From NCBI GenBank assembly GCA_902802285.1, contig CADCLI010000009.1:1-41445 (forward strand): a stretch of DNA of 41,445 nucleotides, read 5' to 3'. The DNA is from an uncultured Bacteroidales bacterium. Lineage in GTDB: Bacteria > Bacteroidota > Bacteroidia > Bacteroidales > Bacteroidaceae. Below are positions 15,914 through 24,731 of the stretch, piece after piece (position 1 is the first letter of the stretch; every line of letters begins with the position of its first letter). The translations under genes were made by a program, and so were the position numbers. The notes under the pieces were generated by a model. The model had not been told where the DNA came from and did no database searches. It saw only the letters and a program-made list of their open reading frames with translations.

Positions 15914-16536
15914 TCCTTGTTATAATAAAGAGTGGCGCCGTTTACAAAGAGTACAATGCAGCAGACCACAATCCATAGAATCTTCTCCCATGTGGGGCCT
16001 CCAATCCCGGCGAACAGGGTGTAGATGTTATAAACAAGCCAGCCGAAGACCGCGATTGTGATTATGACCAGAGCAATCGTCTCATGTCGAGCCTCACGTT
16101 TCCTCTTCCTCCGCTCCTCGGCAATATCGCGTAGATCTTTGGGGGTCTGCCATGAACTGATATGGTATTCCCCGAATATGGAGGCATAGCAGCCCACCAC
16201 TTCGTCATCATCGCTTTCCGAAAAGGCGCTTCCCTCACAGTCGATTGCGAAGTAATAACCGTGACCTGCCAGGTACACTCTTGTGTCCTCGTCGCAGCGC
16301 TCCAGCGATTCAATCACATCGGCCACAGTCCAGATGCCTTCCAGTTCCTCCTCGACCTCTTCAACTTCTATCCGCAGGTCATCGTCCTCATCTTGCCAGA
16401 TGCCCACAACGCCCACGGTATGGTCATCATCTACCCAGGCTACTACGTTGTAGTGCCAATACTTTTTCTCAAACCCCTTCAACTCATCCAGGAGTTTGCC
16501 TGCGGTTGTGAGTTCTATGTCTTCGGTCGTCTTCAT
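15910..16536 (-). CDS. Acidic two-repeat membrane protein (208 aa)
   Basis: I do not recognise a family. Two related ~60-residue acidic units are visible: residues ~8-65 (LTTAGKLLDELKGFEKKYW, then VAWVDDD and DEDDDLRIEV) and ~68-125 (TVADVIESLERCDEDTRVYL, then YYFAIDCEG). A basic linker (EERRKRKREARHE) follows, then two hydrophobic helices (IALVIITIAVFGWLVYNIY and ILWIVVCCIVLFVNG). The soluble part should therefore face the cytoplasm. A single copy of the same unit makes up the 62-residue protein at 21244. It is the first gene after shared promoter-like element C and overlaps the next LRR gene by four bases. Confidence 0.7.
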   Translation of the reverse strand: MKTTEDIELTTAGKLLDELKGFEKKYWHYNVVAWVDDDHTVGVVGIWQDEDDDLRIEVEEVEEELEGIWTVADVIESLERCDEDTRVYLAGHGYYFAIDCEGSAFSESDDDEVVGCYASIFGEYHISSWQTPKDLRDIAEERRKRKREARHETIALVIITIAVFGWLVYNIYTLFAGIGGPTWEKILWIVVCCIVLFVNGATLYYNKE

Positions 16537-16561
16537 ATTGCTTTTATTCTTTGTTCTCTAA

Positions 16562-16593
16562 CAATAATACTGACGTTCAGGCTTATCGTTACC
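16562..16593 (-). promoter_or_regulatory. Shared promoter-like element, copy C
   Basis: Minus strand: GGTAACGATA (16593-16584), 13 bases, then GTATTATTG (16570-16562), ending 25 bases before the ATG at 16536. Read as a promoter it is GGTAAC-N18-TATTAT. Copies at 22937 and 27781 have identical spacing. Confidence 0.55.
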
Positions 16594-16616
16594 TGTTTAC
16601 AAAAATAATCTCTGTT

Positions 16617-18866
16617 TTAGTCTTTTTCCAGAGGCTCCCACTGGACACCGCCGGAGATTAGTGAATTGTAGTATGATTCGTCTGTCAGATATGTGCTGCC
16701 GTTAAATGTCTGGGTCTGGGGCGCGGCGCCTTCGGGAAGGTCAATAATCGCAAAGCGCTGGCTGGCATAATCCATCTCTTCTGCCGGACTGTAACTGTCT
16801 CCTTCCCAGTCAGTAAGGTCCAGATATCTGGCAGTATCACGGAAGGCTTCAAACAGTAGGTCTTTAACAATCTTGCGCGCATCGACATCCGGTTTCTCGG
16901 GAACAATGGCGCCGTAAAGATTCCACGGAGACTTGCGTTGGGGCTTTTCTACAAGAACCACGCGATATTTCTTTTCTCTTCCGATAATAACCGTATCCTT
17001 GGTGATGACACTGGCAGAGTCGGCAGGGGTACAAATCTGAGTGCTTCTAGGGAATGCATCGTACCCGATGTCCTTGAGCGACTCGGGGATGATGACACTT
17101 TCCAGATGTCCTTGCCCGCGCAGCGCCCCTTCAGCAACCGTTGTTGTACCTTCACGAACTTCAAGACACGCATGATCCGGCATATTCCCGCAATATCCGC
17201 ACAAGGCGCTGCCGACATATATAGGTCCATCCTGCATCAACAACATTGCCGTTCCAGCCAGTGCGTAGAGGCCAATATGTTCCAGAGATGAAGGCTGGCC
17301 CAGGTCCACCAGATTCTTGCAGCTTTCAAAGGCTGAACGCTCAATCCGTCGTACCGAGTCAGGCAGAGGTAAATGCTGCAGGAATTCACAACCCTCGAAA
17401 GCACTCTCTCTTATGGTTGTGACGTTGGCTCCGAACCGCACCTTCCTCAATCTCCAGCACCCTTTGAACAGATTCTCGGTGATTTCGGTTACCCCATCCG
17501 GCAGTTCTATTGACTTGAGCGCTTCACAGCCATAGAAAGCCTCTGCCCCTATCGTGGTGACCGATGACGGAATCTCGACTGAACGCAATGATTTACAGCC
17601 GGAAAATGCGCATTCCGGTATCTCTGAAATAGTGCTGGGGATGCGAACGCTTGTAAGATTCTTGCACCCGAAAAAATTCAAGCTGTTTACAACAAAGGAT
17701 CGTCCTCCGTGACTGATTGAAGAAGGGATGTCCAGCTCGCCGTCCCAAGACTTAGCACTAACCTCGCAATCATTGACATTGGTGATATAATTGGCTATGC
17801 TATAATGCAGGCCACCCTCATCAAACTCCTCGCCTTCAAACGCGTTAGGAGCAATATAATTAACACTGTCCGGAAGCGTTATTGACTTTAGGTTCGGGCA
17901 GTCCAAGAATGCATAACCTTCAATCCTTTCCAAATCTTCGGGCATCTGCACCTGTTCCAGAGCCTTACACTGGCTGAACGTTGATTCGGATATGACATTC
18001 AGATGAGCAGGCAACTTCACAGAGCGCAGTGAAGAACAGTCACAAAAAGCACGGGGACCGATTGAGATTATGGAATCCGGCAAGTTCAACTCAACCAACT
18101 GGTCAAACCCTGAAAATGCATACCCTCCAATCTTTGTCAATGTCTTTGGCAGATCAAGCTTACTCATAGGGCACGAGCCGAAAGCGCTGTTTCCTATTTC
18201 CTGCAGGCCCTCGGAAAAGTGAATCCGCTTGATGTTCCTGCACCGTCCGAACGCTTCCTTTCCAATTCTGGTCAATGAAGAAGGCAGTGTCAATTCCTCT
18301 AACTGATACCATTCAGAGAAGGTATAGTCGCCAATTTCGGTTACACCATCTGTAAATATAAGATGTTTTACCGGGAGCTTGGCGACCTCACATCCACCCC
18401 AAAAGTAATAATCATGATTTTCACTCAGATCGCCGGAAACCACGCAAACGCCGTCGCCGGAAATCGAGAACGATACATCCATCCAGTTCAGTTTCCCTTC
18501 CAGTACGGGGGCATCGGCCGGACGATTGCGACGGAAACGGGCAGGCTTGTGTTCATCGGCTATACGACAATAACAGAACATCGGAAAAAAATACTCCACA
18601 TTGTCCACATTCCAGCCGCTGATATCCCCACGGAATTCGCTGTCTCTGAACATATCCGTCATATCTTTCACGTTGCTGACATCCCACTTGCTGATATCGC
18701 CGTCAAATGTCTTGAACTTGTTGAAAAGCTCCCGCATATTCGTAATCGCAGACGTATCAATGCAATTCAGGTCAGCACGATAGCCCTGGAGTTTTATCTC
18801 CTCGCGAATGGCAGTGATAAGCGCCGTCTTTGTTTTCGGCGTATGCTTGAATTCGTATGTCTCCAT
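16617..18866 (-). CDS. Large BspA-type LRR protein with DUF285-like N-terminus
   Basis: Residues ~1-100 carry BspA/DUF285-type repeats (FDGDISKWDVSNVKDMTDMF, FRGDISGWNVDNVEYFFPMF). A linker with GDGVCVVSGDLSENH follows, then some fifteen LRR_5 repeats from ~175 to ~610 (LEELTLPSSLTRIGKEAFGRC and so on), interrupted near 365 and 560. The C-terminal ~130 residues are non-repetitive (PWNLYGAIVPEKPDVDARKI). At 749 residues it is the largest intact LRR protein here. No signal peptide or sorting tail is visible, so it is probably intracellular. It begins one base after the frameshifted LRR gene upstream. Confidence 0.82.
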   Translation of the reverse strand: METYEFKHTPKTKTALITAIREEIKLQGYRADLNCIDTSAITNMRELFNKFKTFDGDISKWDVSNVKDMTDMFRDSEFRGDISGWNVDNVEYFFPMFCYCRIADEHKPARFRRNRPADAPVLEGKLNWMDVSFSISGDGVCVVSGDLSENHDYYFWGGCEVAKLPVKHLIFTDGVTEIGDYTFSEWYQLEELTLPSSLTRIGKEAFGRCRNIKRIHFSEGLQEIGNSAFGSCPMSKLDLPKTLTKIGGYAFSGFDQLVELNLPDSIISIGPRAFCDCSSLRSVKLPAHLNVISESTFSQCKALEQVQMPEDLERIEGYAFLDCPNLKSITLPDSVNYIAPNAFEGEEFDEGGLHYSIANYITNVNDCEVSAKSWDGELDIPSSISHGGRSFVVNSLNFFGCKNLTSVRIPSTISEIPECAFSGCKSLRSVEIPSSVTTIGAEAFYGCEALKSIELPDGVTEITENLFKGCWRLRKVRFGANVTTIRESAFEGCEFLQHLPLPDSVRRIERSAFESCKNLVDLGQPSSLEHIGLYALAGTAMLLMQDGPIYVGSALCGYCGNMPDHACLEVREGTTTVAEGALRGQGHLESVIIPESLKDIGYDAFPRSTQICTPADSASVITKDTVIIGREKKYRVVLVEKPQRKSPWNLYGAIVPEKPDVDARKIVKDLLFEAFRDTARYLDLTDWEGDSYSPAEEMDYASQRFAIIDLPEGAAPQTQTFNGSTYLTDESYYNSLISGGVQWEPLEKD

Positions 18867-18867
18867 G

Positions 18868-21247
18868 TTATCTGTTCATATTTTGTTCATACTTGGAGCG
18901 GTTCTTTTCAAGGGCAAAAGGAAGGTTCAGCTTCAATCCTTTGTCACCCGCAAAAGCGGTATCTTCAATTTCCTTGACGCCGATGCAGTCAATTTCCTTA
19001 ATCGCGGTACAACCGGCAAAACACCATCTGCCTAACTTGTCAATATGGCCGTCTATCTCCACGCTTTCAAGCTTGGTACAACCGGAGAATGCATCATCGC
19101 CGATGGTCTCAACCCCTTCCGGGATAAAGACCGATGTGATCTCGGTGCAGCCCCAGCAAGAGCACATTCCTATTTCTTTTACTCCCTCCGGTATTTGGAG
19201 ATGGCCTTCATAAGCAGGCGGGCAGAGTCTCAGCCTGAGGCCCCACGAGCTCTTGATATACAGAAGGCCGTCAATCACTGGAGCCATAGAAAGGAGTTTT
19301 GCCGTCCCACGTATTCTGTTGAACAAAACGCGCATCAGGAGGAAGCACGAACCGTTCTATGGCAGTGTAGGCAAATGATTCTATTCCTATCTTCTTGAGG
19401 CTCTTGCCAAGGTGTACTTGGTGCAATGAACTGCAACTGGCAAAAGCCCGTTTCCCTATTACCGTGGTACTGTCCGGAAAGACAATCTCTTCAATATATG
19501 GCTGGCCACAGAAGGCTTCTTCTGCAATCTTCTCTACACCACTCGGTATTACATATTTTTTGACGTCGCGTCCGCGCGGACAAGAGAGTAAAACGGTTTT
19601 CTCCTTGTTGAACAGTATACCGTCTTCCGATGAGAACTCAGTATTAGCCTTATCCACAACCACTTCCTGCAGATTCTCTATTTTGGCGATATCGACCTTC
19701 TTAATGGTAGCCGGAAGATCAAGCCGTTTCAGTGAAGGGAACTGACTGAATGACGATCTGCAATCGCTAACTTCATAAATAAAGCCGTAATGCTCAACTC
19801 TGGCCGGGATTCTAACCGTTGTGACGTCGGTGAAAGCTGTCCTGTCTTGGGCGTCTTCCGGAAAATCAATCACGGCAAGCAGGGCGTCTCCTTTCCTGTT
19901 GATTTCCTTATGCGGAGCATAGTAGATTCCGTCCAGAGCAAATGCATTCTTTCCCCAGGGAAAACAATCTCCCGGTAGAGTCTCAAGATCAAAATACTTC
20001 CCCTTGGCAAAGGTGACGGAAGATAAGTTGGTACAGCCGCGGAATGCGTTACTGGACACGTCTTCTATTGAATCTGTAAACACGATACTTTTCAGTGCCG
20101 TGCAATTTTCAAAGGCCTTGTCCCAGATGGCTCTGAGACCGGTGCCCCAGGTAATGCTTTCAAGATTAATACAGTTTCTGAATGTTCCGTTGGGTATATG
20201 TGTCACTTTGTCCGACAGGACTACGGACTTCAACATTTGACAAGCGGAAAAGGCATGGTCCGAGATGGATTCTACAAATTCGGGGAAAACAAAGTGTTCC
20301 CCTGGATGGGCTGCCGGGTAATATAGCAATTCTGTATATGCACCTTTCACTCGTCCTCCGAACCTTTCCTGCCCATACAAAATGCCATCCAAGGAGCGAT
20401 AATAGGGGTTGCCCTCGGCAACAGTCACACGTTCAACTTTGGGACTCCCACTGATTGAAGGAAAACTTGTAACTGTCTTAGACACTTCCACTTCTGTAAG
20501 TTCGGGGCAATTATTGAACGCATTGTAGTCTACCTTAGTCACGGAAAGCTTTCTGCGATGATAACTTACACTTTCCGGTATTGTCACCTTTCCGGCATAA
20601 ACATCACCTTTAAGCGGCAGCACTTTCAAAGCAGATATCGCCTTTCTATTATCGTCAATAAATACATAATCCTTGAAAACCTCATAACGGATCCCGTCAA
20701 ACATAAACACGCCATCGCCTTCCTCAATGATCTCTCCCACCTTCCATACGGTCTCGGCAACAGGGGCAACGACTTCCTCTCCAGGCATACCATAAGCGAT
20801 TTTTTCCGGAAACTCCGTCTTCTTGTAGATTCCGTGCCAGTAGTTGTTCTTATCTGCTCCATTAGTGAGCCACTCCTTGAAACGGCTGAAGGCTAGGCGG
20901 ACCTGCTCCTCACCGATGCTTTCATGGTTGGACTTGTACACCACGCCCCCGGTCCCTATAGAAGAATCCGTGTAGCGGTCATCAGCATACTTCCCGTAGT
21001 AGGAATGCTTATCGTTGACCACGACCTCGAAGTAATAGTTCTCCCCGATAACCGGGATGTCTTCATACACATCCCAGCTTCCGTTGAACCTATTGACTCT
21101 GATATGCTCCTCGCTTGCGCCAAGGAAGGTGATTTTCACCGTATCCCCGGTTTTGATTTTCTTTTGAGCGGTCCGTCTTTTACCTGTTTCCCAGTTCTTG
21201 TGCCCCTCGTATGTGTATGTTTCAGAAAGTTGTATCATAGCATTCAT
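18868..21247 (-). pseudogene. Large LRR protein gene (~790 aa), frameshifted near its 3' end
   Basis: The main frame starts MNAMIQLSETYTYEGHKNWE at 21247, overlapping the upstream gene's stop by four bases (ATGA). It has an N-terminal ~220-residue non-LRR part and many LRR_5 repeats, and stops at 19271 after TPFYGSSD. LRR repeats continue at once in another frame (DGLLYIKSSWG, then IPEGVKEIGMCSCWGC) to 18868. Elsewhere in this protein the same position reads YYRSLDGILYG and FSSEDGILFNK. Dropping four bases (GATT) at about 19273-19277 would give FYGSSDGLLYIK. Total length modulo three fits a +1 or +4 change. Two separate genes (second start 19287) are less likely. Confidence 0.65.
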
Positions 21248-21432
21248 TCGTATCGGCACAGGACAATTGCGTCCAGTTCATCCTCTTGGGCATCCATATC
21301 ATTGATATAGTAGTACTCTCCGTCATCAAGCTGACAAGCCACCTTCATGTCCGGATACTTTGATGCAAAACGCCTGAGCTCTTCAATGAAATGGGCTAGT
21401 GTAACTCCGTTCATGCTAACTTTCTTTGCCAT
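21244..21432 (-). CDS. Small acidic protein, single unit of a cluster-specific domain (62 aa)
   Basis: The sequence VTLAHFIEELRRFASKYPDM, then VACQLDDGEYYYINDMDAQE, matches the ~60-residue unit found twice in the 15910 protein (helix, KY, a strand with DD, then acidic residues). No function is known to me. The stop TGA overlaps the ATG of the downstream LRR gene and its start is three bases after the 162-residue gene, so it is embedded in the LRR operon. The conserved operonic position and shared domain argue that it is real despite its size. Confidence 0.7.
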   Translation of the reverse strand: MAKKVSMNGVTLAHFIEELRRFASKYPDMKVACQLDDGEYYYINDMDAQEDELDAIVLCRYE

Positions 21433-21435
21433 ATT

Positions 21436-21924
21436 CTATTTCTCTTTGTCCTTAAAATACCGGCAGATGCAGTCGTCCACCAGGGTCTCGACACACTCGC
21501 CAGGGTAGAGGTCCTCATTAATTTCGCTGCGAACTTCAACGACATTGCCCGAAGCAAAGTGCAGCTCCACCAGGTCATCCTCCGTATCGCGGTCAGTGAT
21601 ATAGTATTCTACAGCATTGCCGTCAAAATAGTACTTAACCCAGTCAACAGTATCACATTCGATAAGGTTCACGGGGTAGGGCTTGGTCAGGATCTCCGGA
21701 TTCTCTTTTAAGGCGAGCATGCAGTCTGCAAGACTATCAGGAATATCCTCGAATTCGTCATCATAGGCATATACGCTGACCTCTGCCCCGGACTTAAAAT
21801 AGATGTCCACGAAAGTTTCACCGTCTTTGTTTTCATAGATGGCGAAGGACTCTACCTTGAAGCCGTCCAGGGTTATCTGCTTGCCGTCGGTGGTCTTTCC
21901 GTAGATGTAGTTTACGTTTGTCAT
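21436..21924 (-). CDS. Acidic protein with two internal repeats (162 aa)
   Basis: Two halves resemble each other. Residues ~22-75 read FKVESFAIYENKDGETFVDI, then YFKSGAEVSVYAYDDEFEDI. Residues ~95-155 read FDGNAVEYYITDRDTEDDLV, then ELHFASGNVVEVRSEINEDL. Each gives strand-turn-strand with a short acidic helix and a cysteine after (ADCMLAL, VDDCICRYF). It is strongly acidic, soluble and without a signal peptide. No family is recognised. It lies 28 bases after the 21953 LRR gene and three before the 62-residue gene, in the same operon. Confidence 0.7.
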   Translation of the reverse strand: MTNVNYIYGKTTDGKQITLDGFKVESFAIYENKDGETFVDIYFKSGAEVSVYAYDDEFEDIPDSLADCMLALKENPEILTKPYPVNLIECDTVDWVKYYFDGNAVEYYITDRDTEDDLVELHFASGNVVEVRSEINEDLYPGECVETLVDDCICRYFKDKEK

Positions 21925-21952
21925 TGATTCCGACTAATGTGCTATAAATGTA

Positions 21953-22837
21953 TTATTCATGCTCTTCTCGCTCACATTCTTCAAAAAACTTGTCCCAATA
22001 GTCGTCGTATAAGCCAATCTCTATTGCCTTTGGGCAATCTTTAAAAGCGTCCTTGGCAATCTCAATATTCTCTTTTTGGCCTATATTAATGATTTTGAGA
22101 TTAGTACAACCGCAGAATGCTTTCGGCATGATCTCCTTGACCGATTCAGGAATATCTATTTTTTCAAGTGAGGTACACCCTTCAAATGCGCTACGCTCAA
22201 TCACTTCAACCCCATTGGGAATTCTGGAGCTTCTGCAGCCAAGAATCAATTTCGTTTTGCTGCTATCAAGAAGACAATTGTGTATAGAAACATAATTACT
22301 GTTCTTAGGAGCAACAATAATCGATTCGAGATTACAATTAAAAAACGCTTCATCCTCTATTTCTTTAACACTGCTTGGTATCATCAAACTCTTCAGACCT
22401 TTGCATCCATAGAAAGCTCTGCGACATATTTTGACAACGCTGTTGGGGATAGTAATATTCGATAAAGACGTACAATTCTCAAAAACCGAAACTCCTATCT
22501 CCTCTATGCTAGATGGAATGTTGATTGATGTAAGTTTTGTGCAACCCTCGAAAGCATTGTAATCAATCAAATCCACACCTGATGGTATGGATATACTTTT
22601 TAATGATGTACATCCTTTAAATGAATTCCATCCAATAAAAGAAAGCGTATCAGGAATTGTAATTGACTTTAATGATGAACATCCTTTAAAAGCAAATGCA
22701 CGTATTGAAGTCACGCCATACGGCAAAATGATTGAAACAAGATTCGTACAATCTTTAAAGGCCTCATCGTCAATTTCACGTACTTCATTGGGGATTATGG
22801 CGACACCATCACTGTTAATTAGTCCTTTCCATTCCAT
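21953..22837 (-). CDS. BspA-type LRR protein made almost only of repeats (294 aa)
   Basis: The protein starts MEWKGLINSDGVAIIPNEVR and consists of about ten LRR_5 repeats of ~23 residues (LKSITIPDTLSFIGWNSFKGC, LTSINIPSSIEEIGVSVFENC). There is one irregular stretch near 180-205 (NSNYVSIHNCLLDSSKTKLI) and a short acidic tail (CEREEHE). No signal peptide. AT content is visibly higher than in the other LRR genes, suggesting a separate origin. It is the first gene of the minus-strand cluster, ~96 bases downstream of shared promoter-like element B, and is divergent from the sigma-like/metallopeptidase gene. Confidence 0.85.
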   Translation of the reverse strand: MEWKGLINSDGVAIIPNEVREIDDEAFKDCTNLVSIILPYGVTSIRAFAFKGCSSLKSITIPDTLSFIGWNSFKGCTSLKSISIPSGVDLIDYNAFEGCTKLTSINIPSSIEEIGVSVFENCTSLSNITIPNSVVKICRRAFYGCKGLKSLMIPSSVKEIEDEAFFNCNLESIIVAPKNSNYVSIHNCLLDSSKTKLILGCRSSRIPNGVEVIERSAFEGCTSLEKIDIPESVKEIMPKAFCGCTNLKIINIGQKENIEIAKDAFKDCPKAIEIGLYDDYWDKFFEECEREEHE

Positions 22838-22936
22838 AAGCAGTATTTTAAAAGTGAAACTTAAATATAGGCGAGTAAATTTAACAATTTTTTTATTCCC
22901 GTCAATATTACGCTGTTATTTTGAGATTGGTTTCTA

Positions 22937-22969
22937 CTTATTATACTTGCTATTCCGGCTATCGTTACC
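22937..22969 (-). promoter_or_regulatory. Shared promoter-like element, copy B
   Basis: Minus strand: GGTAACGATA (22969-22960), 13 bases, GTATAATAAG (22946-22937), then TAGAAACCA. Preceded by TCTGCGAAAAAG, similar to TCTGCAAATCAG before copy A. As a promoter: GGTAAC-N18-TATAAT, firing toward the LRR gene at 22837. Confidence 0.6.
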
Positions 22970-22988
22970 CTTTTTCGCAGATTTTTTT

Positions 22989-22996
22989 TATATTTG
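22989..22996 (+). promoter_or_regulatory. -7 promoter element of the sigma-like/metallopeptidase gene
   Basis: TATATTTG on the plus strand, 32 bases before the ATG at 23029. Shared element B lies directly upstream on the other strand, so the two divergent promoters may affect each other. Confidence 0.5.
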
Positions 22997-23028
22997 AAGT
23001 CAATAACCCGGTTATAAGAAGAGACTAT

Positions 23029-24729
23029 ATGCCACAACCGTTCACATATCAGCACTTCATTCAGGCCGTCCAGTCTTTCAAGGACGATATGCTCATGTGT
23101 TATTTTGACGAGGCCGTAGGGATATACTGCAACCTCAGGCACATATCAGTGGGACCACGTCCCGCAAGTGTCAAGGATTTCTCTACGCAGTACGCCGATG
23201 CATACGAAGCTGCCAATAATGCTATCTTAATAGTCGCCAAAAAGATAGGTTCTTATAATCCCGCCATAGGTGAATTCCGGTCTTATCTTCACACGTCACT
23301 TGAGAACGCCCTAAAGGATATTCTCAAGGACGATGGCTACTTGCCGTCGTTCAGCAATGACATAGAGAATGAACCGGATACAACAGAATCCGATACAGAT
23401 GAAAGGGTCCGCCGGCACAAGGACGATGCCTTTGAAACCATGATTCGATTCATTGATACCCTGCCGGAGATCAAACGGGCCGCCGTCTACGCATCGGCCT
23501 TTGGGCAGGTTCTGAGACCTGATTTGAAGGGATATGGAAGGAATTATGCAGATATACTGGCCCAGATGTACAACACAACGGCTCTTTACATCCGCCAGTT
23601 GGCAACTGAGGGAAAGCAAGCGGCAATAGACGAGGTGCATCGCCAGGGATTCAACGAGCGTTCCATGAGTGAGGTTTACATGGGGGCCCTGCAGGTCAAG
23701 ACTCCCGCCAGAGATATCAACGACGAGGTGCTTAAAGCGGTTGGACAATTGGATGAATTCCAACAGTTTATGCTGCTGCGGCATTTGGTCGGGACGATTG
23801 ACGAAAACGAAACAAATAATAAAACAGTTAAGACTATGAGTGTTTGGGGTGGTATGTTGGATAGAGGTGCTGGTGAAACCATAAGAAAAGAAGACGATAT
23901 CTGCTCGAAAGAGGCCCTTGTGGCACTGTTGGAGGATATGGTCAAGAACAATGATGAAAAAATGATTATCTTATCCAAACCTCTGAAGAAAGTCTCTGAC
24001 CCTCTTATTATCCGGGACATGATTCCTATAAAGGACGATCATAAATTGCTGTCAGCTCACGAGGTGCTTCTTCTTCAGGCAAGTACAGTCTTGCCATTCA
24101 CACTCGGAAAATTCGTATCTCTAGAAGACATGCTGACCAAATTGGGTGTCAGGATTATCATCGAGCCCGGCATCTGGTATCACAAGGCTCCGAAGGAACT
24201 CTTGGAAGCTGCAGAGTACTGGAAAAAGGAGTCTGAACGGTTGAAACAGAAAGGAGGACCGCAGTATGAGGATGCTCTGAGGATGCAGGAGTACTATCTG
24301 GAGCAGATCCGCTTATGGGGGAAAATGCCGATACGGGGCGAGTATTTATCACCAGTTTCTTTATCGGACGCACCGGTCATCAAACTGTATCCGGAAGAGA
24401 TGCGCATGGAGTATGCCAGCGAAATTAGAAATAGAATGAACGAACTGTTGGTTTCTACTCTTGCTCATGAGGCCATGCATGCATATTTTGACCGACCTCC
24501 CCATAATGCTTTTCCTTATGTTTATTCCATTGAGGAGCCAATGGCGGAATTCGGTATGCTTCTGTTCCTGCGCGAAACAAAACAGCAAAGTTTCTACGCC
24601 TGGGCGCGTCTCGATGTTGCCAGAAAGATGACTTGCTACAGATACGGCGTTGCCCTCATGGACCAATACAGGAGAGAAGGCGCGGGCTCAAAGACCCGCA
24701 AGGATCTGGAGACGTACATAATCGGGTAG
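23029..24729 (+). CDS. Sigma-factor-like N-terminus joined to HExxH metallopeptidase-like C-terminus
   Basis: I take the ATG at 23029 (MPQPFTYQHFIQAVQSF), downstream of a TATATTTG element, giving 566 residues. Residues ~55-103 (YEAANNAILIVAKKIGSYNP, then EFRSYLHTSLENALKDILKD) resemble sigma-70 region 2. Residues ~143-200 (LPEIKRAAVYASAFGQ, YADILAQMYNTTALYIRQLA) resemble region 4 with a helix-turn-helix. The C-terminal domain has LVSTLAHEAMHAYF (His480, Glu481, His484) and a downstream Glu in EEPMAEFGM (503/507), the zinc-site layout of gluzincin or ImmA-like peptidases. A regulator that is activated by, or carries, a protease is an inference. It is convergent with the DpnI-like gene two bases away and divergent from the LRR operon. 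Confidence 0.6.
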   Translation: MPQPFTYQHFIQAVQSFKDDMLMCYFDEAVGIYCNLRHISVGPRPASVKDFSTQYADAYEAANNAILIVAKKIGSYNPAIGEFRSYLHTSLENALKDILKDDGYLPSFSNDIENEPDTTESDTDERVRRHKDDAFETMIRFIDTLPEIKRAAVYASAFGQVLRPDLKGYGRNYADILAQMYNTTALYIRQLATEGKQAAIDEVHRQGFNERSMSEVYMGALQVKTPARDINDEVLKAVGQLDEFQQFMLLRHLVGTIDENETNNKTVKTMSVWGGMLDRGAGETIRKEDDICSKEALVALLEDMVKNNDEKMIILSKPLKKVSDPLIIRDMIPIKDDHKLLSAHEVLLLQASTVLPFTLGKFVSLEDMLTKLGVRIIIEPGIWYHKAPKELLEAAEYWKKESERLKQKGGPQYEDALRMQEYYLEQIRLWGKMPIRGEYLSPVSLSDAPVIKLYPEEMRMEYASEIRNRMNELLVSTLAHEAMHAYFDRPPHNAFPYVYSIEEPMAEFGMLLFLRETKQQSFYAWARLDVARKMTCYRYGVALMDQYRREGAGSKTRKDLETYIIG

Positions 24730-24731
24730 TT

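Noticed and set aside
18868..19335. Separate small LRR gene starting MRVLFNRIRG at 19335
   Set aside because: The first residues are an out-of-frame reading of the upstream LRR gene; repeat phasing shows it is that gene's continuation after a frameshift.
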